Origin: an uncultured Saprospiraceae bacterium
Lineage (GTDB): Bacteria > Bacteroidota > Bacteroidia > Chitinophagales > Saprospiraceae
Assembly: GCA_937942465.1 (NCBI GenBank)
Contig: CALDEO010000221.1
Location: 1-5,499 of the forward strand
DNA: 5,499 bases
Direction: 5' to 3'
A model generated the notes under the pieces. It made no database searches and was not told the origin of the DNA. It saw only the letters and a program-made list of their open reading frames with translations. Shown in pieces: positions 1-5,499 of the stretch (its first letter is position 1; every line of letters begins with the position of its first letter). The translations under genes were made by a program, and so were the position numbers.

Positions 1-272
1 TAAAGCACAGACGAATGGATTTTGGGTCTTATACCCATGAAGTAGTCAAAGTAGTAGAGTAAAACTCGGAGTTCTTTTATAATAAGAGCACAGCATTGCG
101 GTAATTTGTTCGAACAATTGGAGAAAATAGAGGATTTAAGACCGTAAAAATATACAATAAACAGTGTCAAATAGCATGGATTCCATTATTCGTCTTTGAG
201 GCTTTTGTTTCAAAGTGTTTTTGTATCAATCTATTGCGACACTTGCATTTTTTAATAGAAGGCAATCACCCC

Positions 273-290
273 ACAAGTATTATTACTTGT
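273..290. repeat. Perfect 7-bp hairpin downstream of fur
   Basis: ACAAGTA (273-279) and TACTTGT (284-290) are perfect inverted repeats around the 4-base loop TTAT. The stem lies about 50 bases past the fur stop codon. No run of T follows it on either strand, so it is not a standard intrinsic terminator. It could stabilise the 3' end of the rel-fur transcript or be chance in AT-rich DNA. Confidence 0.35.
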
Positions 291-312
291 CAAATATCAA
301 TTAGAAAGCATT

Positions 313-330
313 AATAAAAAGATGACTTTT
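313..330 (-). terminator. Weak candidate terminator after fur
   Basis: Read on the minus strand, AAAAG (330-326), the loop TCAT and CTTTT (321-317) form a 5-bp stem that runs into TTTTTATT. It starts 6 bases after the fur stop codon, where a terminator would be expected. The stem is short and has only one G-C pair, so it would be weak. I list it for its position and shape only. Confidence 0.25.
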
Positions 331-336
331 CAATTG

Positions 337-858
337 TCAATTACCCGGATCATTCATCTCACTTTCATCGATTGGTTGGTTATCACTTTTGTGTTCACAA
401 GCATTTGTGCTATTGCACTTGCCATAGAGATTAAGGGAGTGATGTATTACTTTGAAGTCTAGGATATCTCCCATCATCGTCTTGATCCCTTGGATCCTAG
501 GATCACAAAACTCAAGAACTTTACCGCAGTCGATACATATCAGGTGATCATGTTGTTTGTTGCCATAAGACTTCTCAAATTGTGCAAGATTTTTGCCAAA
601 TTGGTGCTTACGTACAAGGTCGCAACTCACGAGCAATTCTAGTGTATTGTATACCGTAGCACGACTTACCCGGTAGTTTTGGTTCTTCATGTGTATGTAT
701 AGAGCCTCAGCGTCGAAGTGGTCATTTCGTCGGTAGATTTCTTCTAGTATTGCGTATCGCTCTGGAGTCTTACGGCAAGAGTTTTGCTCTAGATGCGCGG
801 TAAATATTTCTTTTACTTCATCTATTATATCGTCCTGGATTAAGGCATTTGTTTCCAT
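337..858 (-). CDS. fur: Fur-family metal-dependent transcriptional repressor
   Basis: A cytoplasmic, dimeric, metal-sensing DNA-binding protein that would repress iron uptake or related genes when loaded with metal. It has 173 residues; Fur proteins are usually about 140-160. Residues 28-90 form the winged-helix domain, with the typical core [13 protein letters not shown] at 64-76. His47 (HFDAEALY) is the expected N-terminal metal ligand. The dimerisation domain carries [15 protein letters not shown] at 103-117, which supplies His103, His105 and the structural zinc pair Cys108/Cys111. HHSLNLYG follows at 139-146. The residue in VLEF is Glu116, as in Fur, where PerR has Asp, so iron sensing seems likelier than peroxide sensing. 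The second cysteine pair is Cys148-x5-Cys154; E. coli Fur has x4 and many others x2. A polar acidic tail (159-173) is unusual. The gene starts 2 bases after the rel stop codon, so co-transcription and translational coupling are likely. I see no Fur box in the window. Zur or Mur activity cannot be excluded. Confidence 0.9.
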   Translation of the reverse strand: METNALIQDDIIDEVKEIFTAHLEQNSCRKTPERYAILEEIYRRNDHFDAEALYIHMKNQNYRVSRATVYNTLELLVSCDLVRKHQFGKNLAQFEKSYGNKQHDHLICIDCGKVLEFCDPRIQGIKTMMGDILDFKVIHHSLNLYGKCNSTNACEHKSDNQPIDESEMNDPGN

Positions 859-860
859 AG

Positions 861-3110
861 CTATTTTTTTCTTTTTCCTTTTTCTACTCTTTCAACAGAT
901 TGGATGCCATCTAGTTGCTGCATCGTCTTCAAGATAACATTTAATTGGTCTTTATTCAATACCATGATACTGATGAAAGATTCAAAAATCCCTTCATCAC
1001 CACTTATACTGAACGATCGAATGTTCACTCCTAGTTTGTTGGACATCACATCGGTGATCATCTGTATCACTCCGATACCGGAGTCAACACCGGTCAGTCT
1101 GAGTTCCACAACAAAGTTGGTTTTTCGTTGGTTTGCCCATTCTGCCCGGAGTACTCGGTAGCCATAGTTGGCTAGTATATGCGTAGCGTTTTTACAAGCA
1201 CTACGATGTATTTTGAGTCCATTGGTAGCCGTGAGGTATCCAAATATATCATCACCATACACGGGGCTACAACAATTGGCAAAACTATGTTGGTATTGAC
1301 CAGCAGGTTCTCCATTGACTAGGATCCCCATCTCGTTTTTATGAATAGTCTTTTTGCTCTTAGTATCAGCAGTATCTGGTTGGTCGGCTGGAGCCAATGC
1401 ACCTTTGGCGTCTAACTCTTCTTCCTTGAGTACAAGCTTATGGCCTTCTGCTTTAAATACAGATAAGTCAGACTGTTTTAACTCTCCCATTGCTAGGGCA
1501 TAGTATAGATCAGGTCTACTATTGTATCCAAAGTGATTAGCCACTTGGTCTATGTTTTCTTCAAAATCTAACTTTAGATTCTTCAGCTTACGCATCAATG
1601 TTTCCTTACCTATTTCACCAGCGGCACGTTTTTCCTCCTTCATGGCAGATCGTATCTTAGATCTAGCCTTACCTGTTACAACCATCTTTAACCAGTTTTC
1701 TTTTGGTTTCTGATTTTTACTAGTTGTTACATGGAGTTGATCACCATTGCTGAGCTTATAACCCATCGGTACAAGCTTATTATTTACTTTTATTGCAGTC
1801 GCTTTATATCCGACATCACTATGTACATCAAATGCAAAATCTAAGGCTGTGGCTCCTTTTGGCAATATTTTCATATCTCCATTGGGAGTAAATACATAGA
1901 TCTCTTCTGCAAATAAATTGGTTTTGAAGTCATTGACAAATTCTATAGCATCGCTTTGGTTGCCATCCATGATCTCACGGATCCCATCGAGCCATCTGTC
2001 AAATACACTATTGTCTTCCTTGATTCCTTTGTACTTCCAGTGAGCTGCAAATCCTCGTTCGGCGATTTCATCCATTCGCTCTGATCGGATCTGTACTTCC
2101 ACATATCTACCTTGTGGTCCGATGACCGTAGTATGTAGCGACTCATATCCGTTACCTTTAGGGGTTGTGACCCAATCTTTAAGCCGCTCGGGTATAGGTT
2201 TGTAGAAGTCTGTGATTAATGAGTATACTTGCCAGCAAAAGCTTTTTTCTAGTTCTACCTCTGTATCTATTACGATCCTTACGGCGAATATATCATAGAT
2301 CTCTTCAAATGATACCTTGCTCTTTTTGAGTTTAGTAGAGATAGACGAGATTGCCTTAGCTCTACCGGTAACTCTATACGGTATATTGAGTTGCTTGATC
2401 TTTACTTTTAAAGGATTGATAAACTCTTCGATGTATTTATTTCTATCATCAGCTGTAGCTCTCAACTTAGAGGTGATCTCCTCGTACATATCCGGCTCTG
2501 TGATTTTTAATATAATATCTTGTAGTTCCGTCTTTAACTTGTACTGCCCGAGTCTGTGAGCAAGGGGCACATATATATAACTGGTCTCTGCAGCGATTTT
2601 CAACTGTTTATGTCGGGGCATAGACCCGATTGTACGCAAGTTGTGCAGCCTATCGGCCATCTTTATAAGTACGACTCGTACATCTTCGACTAGAGTCGAT
2701 AATACTTTTTTATAGTTTTCAGCTTGTGGGCTTTCTACATTATAGAGACCATCAAGCTTGGTCAGACCATCTACTATTTTTGTGATCTTTGGTCCGAATG
2801 CTTCCTCGATATCCTCAAGAGTATAAGGCGTATCCTCTACTACATCATGCAAGATCGCAGAGATGACAGCCGTAGGTCCGAGTCCGATCTCATCAAAGCA
2901 TATGCGGGCTACCTCAAGAGGGTGGAGCACATATGGCTCACCACTTTTACGACGTTGGGTCTTATGTCCATCCGTCGCGATCTTGTAGGCTTTCTGCATG
3001 TGAGTCTTGTCCTCATCCGTCAGCTTAGGCTTGATTTTGCTTAATAAACTGGTAAAAGCCTTTTTGATCTCTTTCTCTTCAAGTTCTGTTATTGCTTTCG
3101 ATGTAGCCAT
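861..3110 (-). CDS. spoT: Bifunctional (p)ppGpp synthetase/hydrolase, Rel/SpoT family
   Basis: A long RSH enzyme of 749 residues that makes (p)ppGpp from ATP and GDP/GTP and hydrolyses it again, setting the stringent response at or near the ribosome. Numbering is from the ATG at 3110. The HD hydrolase domain has His63 (YVLHPLEVA), His88-Asp89 (ILHDVVED) and Asp153 ([11 protein letters not shown]), all intact. The synthetase domain has GRAKAISSI near 249, [11 protein letters not shown] at 272-282, [12 protein letters not shown] at 316-327 and EVQIR at 338-342, also intact, so both activities are predicted. The TGS domain spans about 404-464, the zinc-finger/RIS domain has Cys613, Cys614, His635 and Cys639, and a C-terminal ACT domain spans about 663-743. 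A low-complexity linker lies at about 560-590. The frame stays open to a GTG at 3185, but a promoter-like box at 3155-3162 lies between the two starts, and the extra residues resemble no RSH N-terminus, so I chose 3110. fur follows directly. The symbol could equally be rel or relA. Confidence 0.96.
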   Translation of the reverse strand: MATSKAITELEEKEIKKAFTSLLSKIKPKLTDEDKTHMQKAYKIATDGHKTQRRKSGEPYVLHPLEVARICFDEIGLGPTAVISAILHDVVEDTPYTLEDIEEAFGPKITKIVDGLTKLDGLYNVESPQAENYKKVLSTLVEDVRVVLIKMADRLHNLRTIGSMPRHKQLKIAAETSYIYVPLAHRLGQYKLKTELQDIILKITEPDMYEEITSKLRATADDRNKYIEEFINPLKVKIKQLNIPYRVTGRAKAISSISTKLKKSKVSFEEIYDIFAVRIVIDTEVELEKSFCWQVYSLITDFYKPIPERLKDWVTTPKGNGYESLHTTVIGPQGRYVEVQIRSERMDEIAERGFAAHWKYKGIKEDNSVFDRWLDGIREIMDGNQSDAIEFVNDFKTNLFAEEIYVFTPNGDMKILPKGATALDFAFDVHSDVGYKATAIKVNNKLVPMGYKLSNGDQLHVTTSKNQKPKENWLKMVVTGKARSKIRSAMKEEKRAAGEIGKETLMRKLKNLKLDFEENIDQVANHFGYNSRPDLYYALAMGELKQSDLSVFKAEGHKLVLKEEELDAKGALAPADQPDTADTKSKKTIHKNEMGILVNGEPAGQYQHSFANCCSPVYGDDIFGYLTATNGLKIHRSACKNATHILANYGYRVLRAEWANQRKTNFVVELRLTGVDSGIGVIQMITDVMSNKLGVNIRSFSISGDEGIFESFISIMVLNKDQLNVILKTMQQLDGIQSVERVEKGKRKK

Positions 3111-3154
3111 ATAAAAATGTTTGTCAGCGTATTTTTTGTATTCGGGTGTACAAC

Positions 3155-3162
3155 CAAATGTA
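3155..3162 (-). promoter_or_regulatory. Promoter -7 box for the rel-fur operon
   Basis: On the minus strand this reads TACATTTG, an exact match to the Bacteroidota -7 consensus TAnnTTTG. Transcription would start near 3148, leaving a leader of about 38 bases before the ATG at 3110. No clear TTTG element is visible at the -33 position. A near match, GACATTTG, lies farther upstream at 3223-3216. The placement supports the 3110 start over the GTG at 3185. No Shine-Dalgarno sequence precedes the ATG, as is usual in the phylum. Confidence 0.6.
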
Positions 3163-3203
3163 TTATATTTATTGGTTTTCACCACTTTTTAGAGGGATTC
3201 ATT

Positions 3204-3220
3204 ATTTGCTTATCGCAAAT
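3204..3220. repeat. Short inverted repeat upstream of the rel promoter
   Basis: ATTTGC (3204-3209) and GCAAAT (3215-3220) are a perfect 6-bp inverted repeat around TTATC. It lies about 42-58 bases upstream of the candidate rel -7 box, where an operator or activator site could sit. The right arm overlaps the near-match box GACATTTG on the minus strand. The repeat is short enough to be chance. Confidence 0.3.
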
Positions 3221-3319
3221 GTCCTATGCTAGATTACATATATTAGGTATTAAGTATGAACGAGATATGTATTTAAATAAGTTCCAAATGGAGCTGAAAT
3301 TAAAAGAGTAAAAAAAAGA

Positions 3320-3383
3320 TGGACTATTTTTCATCCTTTATACAAAATAAGGTGTTACATTTGCGAAACTTTTGAATAGTCCA
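3320..3383. repeat. 9-bp inverted repeat bracketing the tRNA promoter
   Basis: TGGACTATT (3320-3328) and AATAGTCCA (3375-3383) are perfect inverted repeats separated by 46 bases. The candidate tRNA-Leu promoter (-7 box 3356-3363) lies between them. With a start near 3370, the arms fall at about -50 to -42 and +6 to +14. Read on the minus strand, the second arm is followed after two bases by eight Ts (3317-3310), which resembles an intrinsic terminator with a very long loop. Paired protein-binding sites, a minus-strand terminator and chance are all possible. Confidence 0.5.
3356..3363 (+). promoter_or_regulatory. Promoter -7 box for tRNA-Leu
   Basis: TACATTTG matches the Bacteroidota -7 consensus TAnnTTTG exactly and is identical to the box before rel. 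The expected start near 3370 would leave a leader of about 25 bases before the tRNA, to be removed by RNase P. The -33 region has only a T-rich run (TTTTTC at 3327-3332), not a clean TTTG. Confidence 0.65.
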
Positions 3384-3394
3384 AATGTGGCCTT

Positions 3395-3476
3395 GCGGGT
3401 ATGATGAAACTGGTAGACATGCTAGACTTAGGATCTAGTGCTTCACGGCGTGGGGGTTCGACTCCCTCTACCCGCA
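3395..3476 (+). tRNA. tRNA-Leu, anticodon UAG
   Basis: A complete class II (long variable arm) cloverleaf can be folded by eye. The acceptor stem is GCGGGTA (3395-3401) with TACCCGC (3469-3475), and the discriminator base is A3476. The D stem is ATG (3404-3406) with CAT (3418-3420), and the D loop contains GG. The anticodon stem is CTAGA/TCTAG around the loop CTTAGGA, which gives anticodon UAG at 3429-3431, reading CUN leucine codons. The variable arm is at about 3439-3451. The T stem is GGGGG/CCCTC around TTCGACT. The 3' CCA is not encoded (CAA follows the discriminator base), so a CCA-adding enzyme must complete it. The gene stands alone, with its own promoter box and a downstream terminator. 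Confidence 0.97.
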
Positions 3477-3547
3477 CAATTTTTTACTAATCAAAAGGAC
3501 TTATTATTAACAATAATTACATTGAATTTTGATACAAGTAATTACAG

Positions 3548-3584
3548 AATAGCTAATAGATATTATTTTATTAGCTATTTTTTT
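3548..3584 (+). terminator. Intrinsic terminator after tRNA-Leu
   Basis: AATAGCTAATA (3548-3558) and TATTAGCTATT (3569-3579) form a perfect 11-bp stem with a 10-base loop. The stem runs into seven Ts (3578-3584). This is a textbook rho-independent shape, although the stem is AT-rich. It lies 71 bases past the tRNA and 37 bases before the tig ATG. It should end the tRNA transcript, unless some reads through into tig. Confidence 0.8.
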
Positions 3585-3621
3585 GTTTGTACCTATTCAC
3601 AAATTTGAATACCGCTCCGAT

Positions 3622-5010
3622 ATGAAAGTAAATCGTAATGACATCGATGCTTTAAATACGCAACTCTCTGTAACTATAGAAGGTGCAGACTACCAAGAGA
3701 AATTTGAAAAAGATCTTGCTGCAGCTAAGCAAAAAGCACAACTTAAGGGTTTTAGAAAAGGTAAAACACCTACCAGTGTTATCAAGAAGATGTATGGTGA
3801 GTCGATCGTTGCTGAAGCAGTAAACGAATCTTTACAAAAAGGTTTATTTGATTACATTGCTGATAACGATATCAATATTCTAGGAGATCCTATTCCAGCA
3901 TTAGATCAGGAGGTTATCAACTTTGATCCTAATTCTAAAAAGGATTACACATTTAAGTTTGATATGGGATTAAGTCCTGATATCAGTGTCAAAGGGGTGT
4001 CAAGTAGTGACAAGTATGAGCAGTATGATGTACAAGTGTCAGACGAACTCATAGCTGAAGAAATAGAAACAGCAAGAAAGAGATTTGGTATTCAAAAGCC
4101 AATCACTGACAATATCGAAGAAAAAGATATCCTTACTATAAATTCATTTGAGCTTGACTCAGATGGTAAAAAAAGAAAGAAAGACGGTCACGAGACGAGC
4201 TTCACGATCATGGTAGACCTTATGGATGATGACATCAGAAAAGATGTTGAAGCCAAAAAGAAAGGTGACAAAATCGTATTTGATATCTACAAAGTAGAGA
4301 AGGATAGAGATGCTGAGTATGTGAAAAAATACTTCCTCAAATTTGAAGGAGAAGAAGAGAAAGAAGTAAACACAATGTTTGAAGGATTTATTGATGAAGT
4401 AAGTAGAACAGTACCTGCTGACTTAAATCAAGAATTCTTTGACAAATACCTAGGAGCTGATAAAGCGACCAACGAGGCTGATGCCAAAAAAGTGGTAGGA
4501 GAAGATCTTAAAAACTACTTTGATGGACAGGCTAAGTCATTGATGTACAGAAATATTTTAGAAAAGTTGACTGAGATCAACGAATCTGAGTTACCTGAGG
4601 CATTCCTGAAAAGGTGGTTGAAAATGAGTAACGAAAAAGCTACTGTAGAGCAGATAGAGTCAGAGTTTGGTGGATTTACTAAAAATCTACAATGGACACT
4701 GATCAAAGGAGCTCTTGCCAAAGAATATGGTATCGAAGTAGGTCAAGACCAAGTACGTGAAAGAATCACGGCGCAGGTTGCAGGCTACATGAGTCAGTAT
4801 GGTATGACAGGTGAGTATGTAGACAATATGGTCAACAAACTACTACAGGATAGAAACCAAGTCAACAAAGTATACGAAGAGTTATTGGCTGATAAAGTAT
4901 TTGAAAAAGTAGGAGAAACAGTATCAGTAACTAAGAAAAAAGTGACTACTGAAGAGTTTAAGGATATCGTTACGGCGATCAATCAAAAGCTAGAAGCTGA
5001 GAAAGCATAA
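3622..5010 (+). CDS. tig: Trigger factor, ribosome-associated chaperone
   Basis: A cytoplasmic chaperone that binds the ribosome near the exit tunnel and shields nascent chains. It has 462 residues; E. coli trigger factor has 432. The ribosome-binding domain (about 1-115) carries the signature GFRKGKTP at 43-50, the same positions as GFRKGKVP in E. coli. This fixes the ATG at 3622 and argues against the TTG at 3583, which lies in the terminator's T run. The middle region (about 160-260) should be the FKBP-type PPIase domain. Its flanking strands are recognisable, but the FKBP core motifs (the FDxS and GWDxGLxGM types) are missing and the stretch is rich in Lys, Glu and Asp, so prolyl isomerase activity is doubtful. 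The C-terminal helical substrate-cradle domain follows (about 265-430), with a charged helical tail. No clear promoter is visible; CAAATTTG at 3600-3607 is a 7/8 match but would leave a leader of only about 8 bases. clpP follows 60 bases downstream. Confidence 0.93.
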   Translation: MKVNRNDIDALNTQLSVTIEGADYQEKFEKDLAAAKQKAQLKGFRKGKTPTSVIKKMYGESIVAEAVNESLQKGLFDYIADNDINILGDPIPALDQEVINFDPNSKKDYTFKFDMGLSPDISVKGVSSSDKYEQYDVQVSDELIAEEIETARKRFGIQKPITDNIEEKDILTINSFELDSDGKKRKKDGHETSFTIMVDLMDDDIRKDVEAKKKGDKIVFDIYKVEKDRDAEYVKKYFLKFEGEEEKEVNTMFEGFIDEVSRTVPADLNQEFFDKYLGADKATNEADAKKVVGEDLKNYFDGQAKSLMYRNILEKLTEINESELPEAFLKRWLKMSNEKATVEQIESEFGGFTKNLQWTLIKGALAKEYGIEVGQDQVRERITAQVAGYMSQYGMTGEYVDNMVNKLLQDRNQVNKVYEELLADKVFEKVGETVSVTKKKVTTEEFKDIVTAINQKLEAEKA

Positions 5011-5070
5011 ATTTTAGATTTAAACAATTAGAGGCTTTTTGCATTTATTAGTTCTATAAAACGTTAAGAT

Positions 5071-5499
5071 ATGATACCACAGGACGAGTTTAAAAAATAC
5101 GCTACAAAGCACATGGGTATGAGTAGCATGCACTTAGATAAGTACATGCAGACTGCAGTGCCTAATATCAACGGTTTTACACCGCAGGTGATCGAGGAGC
5201 GACAAATGAATGTCGTAGGTATGGATGTATTCTCTCGATTGATGATGGATCGGATTATATTCTTAGGAGTACCGATCAATGACTATGTAGCAAATGTAAT
5301 ACAAGCACAATTATTGTTTTTGGAGTCTACAGATCCTAAAAGAGATCTACAGATGTTTATCAATAGCCCAGGTGGTAGCGTGATCGCTGGTATGGGTATA
5401 TATGATACCATGCAGTATGTATCTCCAGATATCGGTACGATATGTACAGGTCTAGCAGCATCAATGGGATCGATCCTGTTATGTGCTGGTACTAAAGGA
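5071..5499 (+). CDS. clpP: ATP-dependent Clp protease proteolytic subunit ClpP (5' part)
   Basis: The serine peptidase of the ClpXP/ClpAP machine, which degrades unfolded and tagged proteins in the cytoplasm. Only the first 143 codons are in the window; the frame is open at the right edge. FINSPGGSV at 96-104 forms the oxyanion-hole loop. The nucleophile is Ser131 in GLAASMGS (127-134). The catalytic His and Asp would lie beyond the window. The mature-type start, TPQVIEERQ at 37-45, is followed by DVFSRLMMDRIIFLG (52-66), which has the Bacteroidota flavour of this family. The first 36 residues, rich in Met and His, look like a propeptide or N-terminal extension removed on maturation. The ATG at 5071 has no Shine-Dalgarno sequence, only A-rich DNA before it. 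I see no terminator or TAnnTTTG box in the 60-base gap after tig, so the two are probably one operon. clpX usually follows clpP. Confidence 0.97.
   Translation, partial: MIPQDEFKKYATKHMGMSSMHLDKYMQTAVPNINGFTPQVIEERQMNVVGMDVFSRLMMDRIIFLGVPINDYVANVIQAQLLFLESTDPKRDLQMFINSPGGSVIAGMGIYDTMQYVSPDIGTICTGLAASMGSILLCAGTKG

Larger units (their letters stand above)
1..336. other. Left-edge stretch without a supported gene
   Basis: This AT-rich stretch lies beyond the 3' end of fur and holds no open frame that looks like a gene. On the plus strand one frame is open from the left edge to a TAA at 60-62 (19 codons, ending HEVVKVVE). It could be the tail of a gene entering from the left, but it is too short to identify. 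On the minus strand an ATG at 38-36 opens a frame (MGIRPKIHSSVL) that leaves the window after 12 codons and is equally undecidable. The stretch also has a 12-bp perfect palindrome at 106-117 (TTGTTCGAACAA), a 6-bp stem at 194-199/210-215, a 7-bp stem at 273-279/284-290, and the 9-mer TGTCAAATA twice (165-173 and 288-296). I see no tRNA and no match to the purA start that I would expect after fur in some relatives. Confidence 0.6.

Noticed and set aside
106..117. TTGTTCGAACAA as a LexA/SOS box
   Set aside because: The half-sites touch with no spacer, unlike known SOS boxes such as GAAC-N4-GTTC, and no adjacent gene is visible.
194..222. Plus-strand terminator: stem CTTTGA/TCAAAG followed by TGTTTTTGT
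   Set aside because: The stem has only 6 bp with a 10-base loop and an interrupted T run, and no plus-strand gene is established upstream of it.
904..2559. Plus-strand open frames of 80-85 codons inside the rel gene
   Set aside because: They lie antisense to well-conserved RSH domains and have no recognisable product; they are frame shadows.
3111..3185. Extension of the rel gene to the GTG at 3185
   Set aside because: The extra 25 residues do not resemble any RSH N-terminus, and a full TAnnTTTG box lies between this GTG and the ATG at 3110.
3117..3311. Plus-strand open frame of 64 codons in the rel/tRNA intergenic region
   Set aside because: It has no ribosome-binding site, runs across the rel promoter box, starts with a run of hydrophobic residues typical of AT-rich noise, and matches no family I recognise. 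A short peptide from its second half cannot be excluded but has no support.
3583..3621. Extension of tig to the TTG at 3583
   Set aside because: It begins inside the T run of the terminator, and starting at 3622 puts the GFRKGK signature at the same position as in E. coli.
4515..5279. Minus-strand open frames of 62-71 codons opposite tig and clpP
   Set aside because: They are antisense to conserved coding sequence and show no family features.

Overview
The window looks like ordinary core chromosome from a member of the Bacteroidota. I see four signs of this. Two intergenic boxes match the TAnnTTTG promoter element of that phylum exactly. The genes lack Shine-Dalgarno sequences. The tRNA gene does not encode its CCA end. 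The Fur, trigger factor and ClpP proteins also look like Bacteroidota versions. The DNA is AT-rich. I see no insertion sequence, phage gene, CRISPR array or other sign of recent transfer. I cannot name a genus.

Layout from left to right. Positions 1-336 hold no gene I can defend, only weak hairpins downstream of fur. Two minus-strand genes follow and form a tight operon read right to left: a bifunctional (p)ppGpp synthetase/hydrolase of the Rel/SpoT family (3110 to 861), then a Fur-family metalloregulator (858 to 337) only 2 bases after it. The divergent intergenic region, about 3111-3394, carries one promoter-like box for the minus-strand operon and one for a plus-strand tRNA-Leu(UAG) gene (3395-3476). 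The tRNA promoter is bracketed by a 9-bp inverted repeat. A strong intrinsic terminator (3548-3584) follows the tRNA. Next come trigger factor (tig, 3622-5010) and the first 143 codons of clpP (from 5071), which runs off the right edge.

Functionally there are two modules. The leftward one joins the stringent response to metal-dependent repression. The rightward one is the conserved tig-clpP protein-quality pair, in which nascent-chain folding and proteolysis are encoded together; clpX usually follows, beyond this window. The points most worth a second look are the inverted repeat around the tRNA promoter, the repeated ACATTTG heptamer in the divergent region, and a trigger factor whose PPIase domain has lost the FKBP signature. 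I did not find a convincing undescribed system.
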